Assembly: GCA_022826725.1 (NCBI GenBank)
Contig: JAJDUF010000006.1
Coordinates: 149,519 to 213,518 of the forward strand
Reading direction: 5' to 3'
From: Chloroflexota bacterium
Lineage (GTDB): Bacteria; Chloroflexota; UBA11872; UBA12225; JAJDUF01
DNA: 64,000 bases
The notes beneath the pieces were generated by a model. That model worked only from the letters and a program-made list of their open reading frames with translations. It was not told the DNA's origin and made no database searches. This document shows, in pieces, positions 62,467 to 64,000 of the stretch (positions are counted from its first letter, which is position 1; each line of letters begins with the position of its first letter). Position numbers and translations under genes: made by a program.

Positions 62467-63544
62467 CGGACCTCACTAGCCAACGAGCGAACGTCCCGGC
62501 CTTGCGCCCCAGCACGTAGGCGGCTGGTCCGGTGTTGGTGACACGTTGCTCCAGCGCCGCCTCGGCCCGCGACGGATTGCGGTGGGGGAGCGGTCGGGAC
62601 TGCTGCACAGCGATACCTACGCCGCGCTGCGCCACGATGATACCCACGAGGATGGCGACACCGCCACTCACCAGGCTCGCCGTCAGCGGCTCGCCCAAGA
62701 CGAGTACGCTCAACAGCACCCCCAGCGGCGCCACCAGATACTGGAAGTGGGCGATGCGGGTGGCGGGCAGCCGGCTCAACGCAAAGTACCAGAGCGCAAA
62801 GTTGAACGCCGTGCTGCCGAGGCCGAGGTAGAGCAGGATGAGCTGGGTGGAGCGGCTGGCAGCGAACAGGGGCCGGAAGCCTGGGCCGACCACGAGGACC
62901 AGTGGCACCAGGGCCAGGGCGGCCCAGCAGCACGCGACGGCGGTGATCGCCACGGCATCACGCCCGGCCACCGTGCGGCGCGCCACCAGGATGGCCGCCG
63001 CGATGGCGAGGCTACAGCCCAGAGCGAGGCTGACGCCGCGCAGGTCGGCGGTGACGAGGAGCAGCCACCACGAACTGCTATCGGCGCCGGGGTCTTGACC
63101 GAGGGCCACGGCACCGACGCCAACGCAGGCCAAGAGCGATCCACCAAGCAGATACCACGGGCGTGCCGCGTGGCCGAGCGCGAATGCACCGAGCGCAATC
63201 CACAGCGGGCCGATACCGGTCAAGAGCGCCGCTACGGAGCCGGAGAGGAACACCTGCGACGACACGGAAAGGGATGAGGTGACCACAAAGGCCATCGTGC
63301 CCAGGAGCAGCACCTTGCCGGGCTGCGCTCGGAACTCGTCGCGCATACGGGACAGGCCGGCGCTCACGCCGCCCAGACGCATGCACGTGAGCGCGGCGAG
63401 GGCCAGGCCGGCCACGGTGGCCCGCACCCAGACGATGATGAACGGCTCGACCTCGGCGAGGGCCAGTTCACTGCCGGGGTAGAGCGATGCCCAGCCCCAA
63501 CAGGAGCAGATCGCGGCGAGATACGCCCAGCGTATGCGTCCCAT
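62456..63544 (-). CDS. EamA (DMT) family transporter
   Basis: A 362-residue membrane protein with ten helices and the two-fold EamA repeat: AAICSCWGWASLYPGSELAL / FIIVWVRATVAGLALA at the start and LYLGLGSTAFNFALWYFALSRLPATRIAHFQYLVAPLGVLLSVLVLGEPL in the second half. Members export or import small metabolites. The last 55 residues are a soluble basic tail that is longer than usual. The gene precedes and overlaps the PhyH gene. Confidence 0.9.
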   Translation of the reverse strand: MGRIRWAYLAAICSCWGWASLYPGSELALAEVEPFIIVWVRATVAGLALAALTCMRLGGVSAGLSRMRDEFRAQPGKVLLLGTMAFVVTSSLSVSSQVFLSGSVAALLTGIGPLWIALGAFALGHAARPWYLLGGSLLACVGVGAVALGQDPGADSSSWWLLLVTADLRGVSLALGCSLAIAAAILVARRTVAGRDAVAITAVACCWAALALVPLVLVVGPGFRPLFAASRSTQLILLYLGLGSTAFNFALWYFALSRLPATRIAHFQYLVAPLGVLLSVLVLGEPLTASLVSGGVAILVGIIVAQRGVGIAVQQSRPLPHRNPSRAEAALEQRVTNTGPAAYVLGRKAGTFARWLVRSDDS

Positions 63545-63626
63545 AGAGTCCGTTGGGGAGCGTGGGTGCGGTTAGTCGTGCTCAGGGATGTTACACGAGC
63601 GACGGGGTGGCGGCATCTCCCCGGGG

Positions 63627-63657
63627 TTGCTACCGGGGCTGGGTCTATGGCTATAAT
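63627..63657 (+). promoter_or_regulatory. Promoter of the tRNA-Leu gene
   Basis: TTGCTA at 63627-63632, 19 bp, TATAAT at 63652-63657; about 70 bases upstream of the tRNA. Confidence 0.5.
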
Positions 63658-63728
63658 GGTCATTTGGAGAGGCGAGGCGTGGGGAGCCATCCGGTTCCGG
63701 GCCGTACCGCGCTGGGGCCGCTCCTGCT

Positions 63729-63815
63729 GCCGGGGTGGCGAAATGGCAGACGCGGCTGACTCAAAATCAGTTGCCCGATGAGGGCGTGGGGGTTCGAATC
63801 CCTTCCCCGGCACCA
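63729..63815 (+). tRNA. tRNA-Leu (anticodon CAA)
   Basis: Acceptor stem GCCGGGG / CCCCGGC, D-arm GTGGCGAAATGGCAGACGC, anticodon loop CTCAAAA (anticodon CAA), long variable arm (TGCCCGATGAGGGCG) as in leucine tRNAs, T-loop GGTTCGAATCC, and encoded CCA at the end (63813-63815). Reads TTG codons. Confidence 0.96.
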
Positions 63816-63891
63816 CTACTACCTGTGAGTATGCCTACCCCCAACCCTCCCTTCAGGCTTAATACACGACACTTTTGGGGAGCGGTGGTGG

Positions 63892-64000
63892 ATGGGCAAT
63901 GAGCTGGAGGCGAACGGCAAGGCGGCATCCCAGTAGCAACCACCGCCGCCGGAGGCGCAGTCCGAGGATGAACCGGCCAAACCGCTGTTGTCTTCCCCGA
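63892..64000 (+). other. Possible 5' end of a further gene, interrupted by TAG
   Basis: ATG after GGGGAG; 14 codons, then TAG (63934-63936), after which the same frame stays open to the window edge with Pro/Glu-rich codons (QPPPPEAQSEDEPAKP). Either a short decoy or a gene with a nonsense change. Not enough sequence to decide. Confidence 0.25.

Noticed and set aside
63729..63815. tRNA-Sec
   Set aside because: The long variable arm could suggest it, but the anticodon is CAA and the acceptor stem is 7 bp, so it is tRNA-Leu.

Overview
The window is a high-GC (mostly about 65%), gene-dense bacterial chromosome segment with one tRNA and no rRNA or CRISPR. The most informative taxonomic signs are a fused heme A synthase/heme O synthase (CtaA-CtaB) and a caa3-type cytochrome oxidase operon. 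To these can be added many copies of a C-rich palindromic intergenic repeat (CCTCACCCCC-GGCCCC-type) that I associate with Chloroflexota. An aerobic Chloroflexota member (Thermomicrobia/Sphaerobacter-like or a related uncultured lineage) is my best guess. Four Gfo/Idh/MocA dehydrogenases, two PhyH dioxygenases, a TIM-barrel sugar isomerase and a sulfatase-maturase-like radical SAM enzyme suggest breakdown of unusual sugars or complex organic matter.

Layout. 0-6 kb: membrane protein, NYN nuclease, the SRP pair ffh and ftsY, a NodB-type deacetylase and a zinc-finger membrane protein. 6-11.4 kb: cyclophilin, glycolate oxidase subunits GlcD and GlcE, adenosine deaminase. 11.4-13.4 kb: small membrane/secreted proteins, one split by an in-frame amber codon. 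13.7-18.8 kb: cytochrome oxidase operon ctaC-ctaD-ctaE-ctaF-ctaG. 18.8-25.2 kb: an interruption with a nuclease-RecQ helicase fusion, a coiled-coil partner, a DUF2283 protein and a PhyH-HEAT fusion. 25.4-29.9 kb: sugar isomerase, cupredoxin, ctaA-ctaB fusion, a HigBA toxin-antitoxin pair and sco, which is the second half of the oxidase machinery. 30-36 kb: three Gfo/Idh/MocA genes, an OsmC gene, small paired membrane proteins and a radical SAM maturase with a SEC-C tail. 36.2-37.4 kb: repeat-filled non-coding DNA. 37.4-39.3 kb: a restriction-modification pair. 39.6-42.3 kb: lone sugar ABC ATPase, DUF4432-like epimerase, small protein. 42.3-48.2 kb: leuS followed on the same strand by a lower-GC three-gene cassette ending in a KGGVGRT-type ATPase. 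48.4-56.3 kb: envelope glycan genes. 56.3-63.5 kb: Na+/solute symporter, beta-propeller hydrolase-like protein, Gfo/Idh/MocA, an AT-richer orphan, PhyH and an EamA transporter. The window closes with tRNA-Leu(CAA).

The observations I rate highest are these. (1) The OsmC gene at 32.3-32.7 kb ends prematurely at a UGA exactly where the family has its second catalytic Cys-Pro. Translation beyond the UGA restores the family's C-terminus, and a SECIS-like hairpin follows at the right distance, so it may be a selenoprotein. (2) The three-gene cassette behind leuS and the nuclease-RecQ helicase plus coiled-coil pair are both plausible undescribed conflict or defence modules. (3) Three CCCTAG direct repeats at an exact 11-bp period lie upstream of a small lipoprotein-like gene. 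(4) A glycosyltransferase appears to start at CTG. (5) A 15-bp perfect terminator stem, several leader hairpins and two dispersed palindromic repeat families structure the non-coding DNA.
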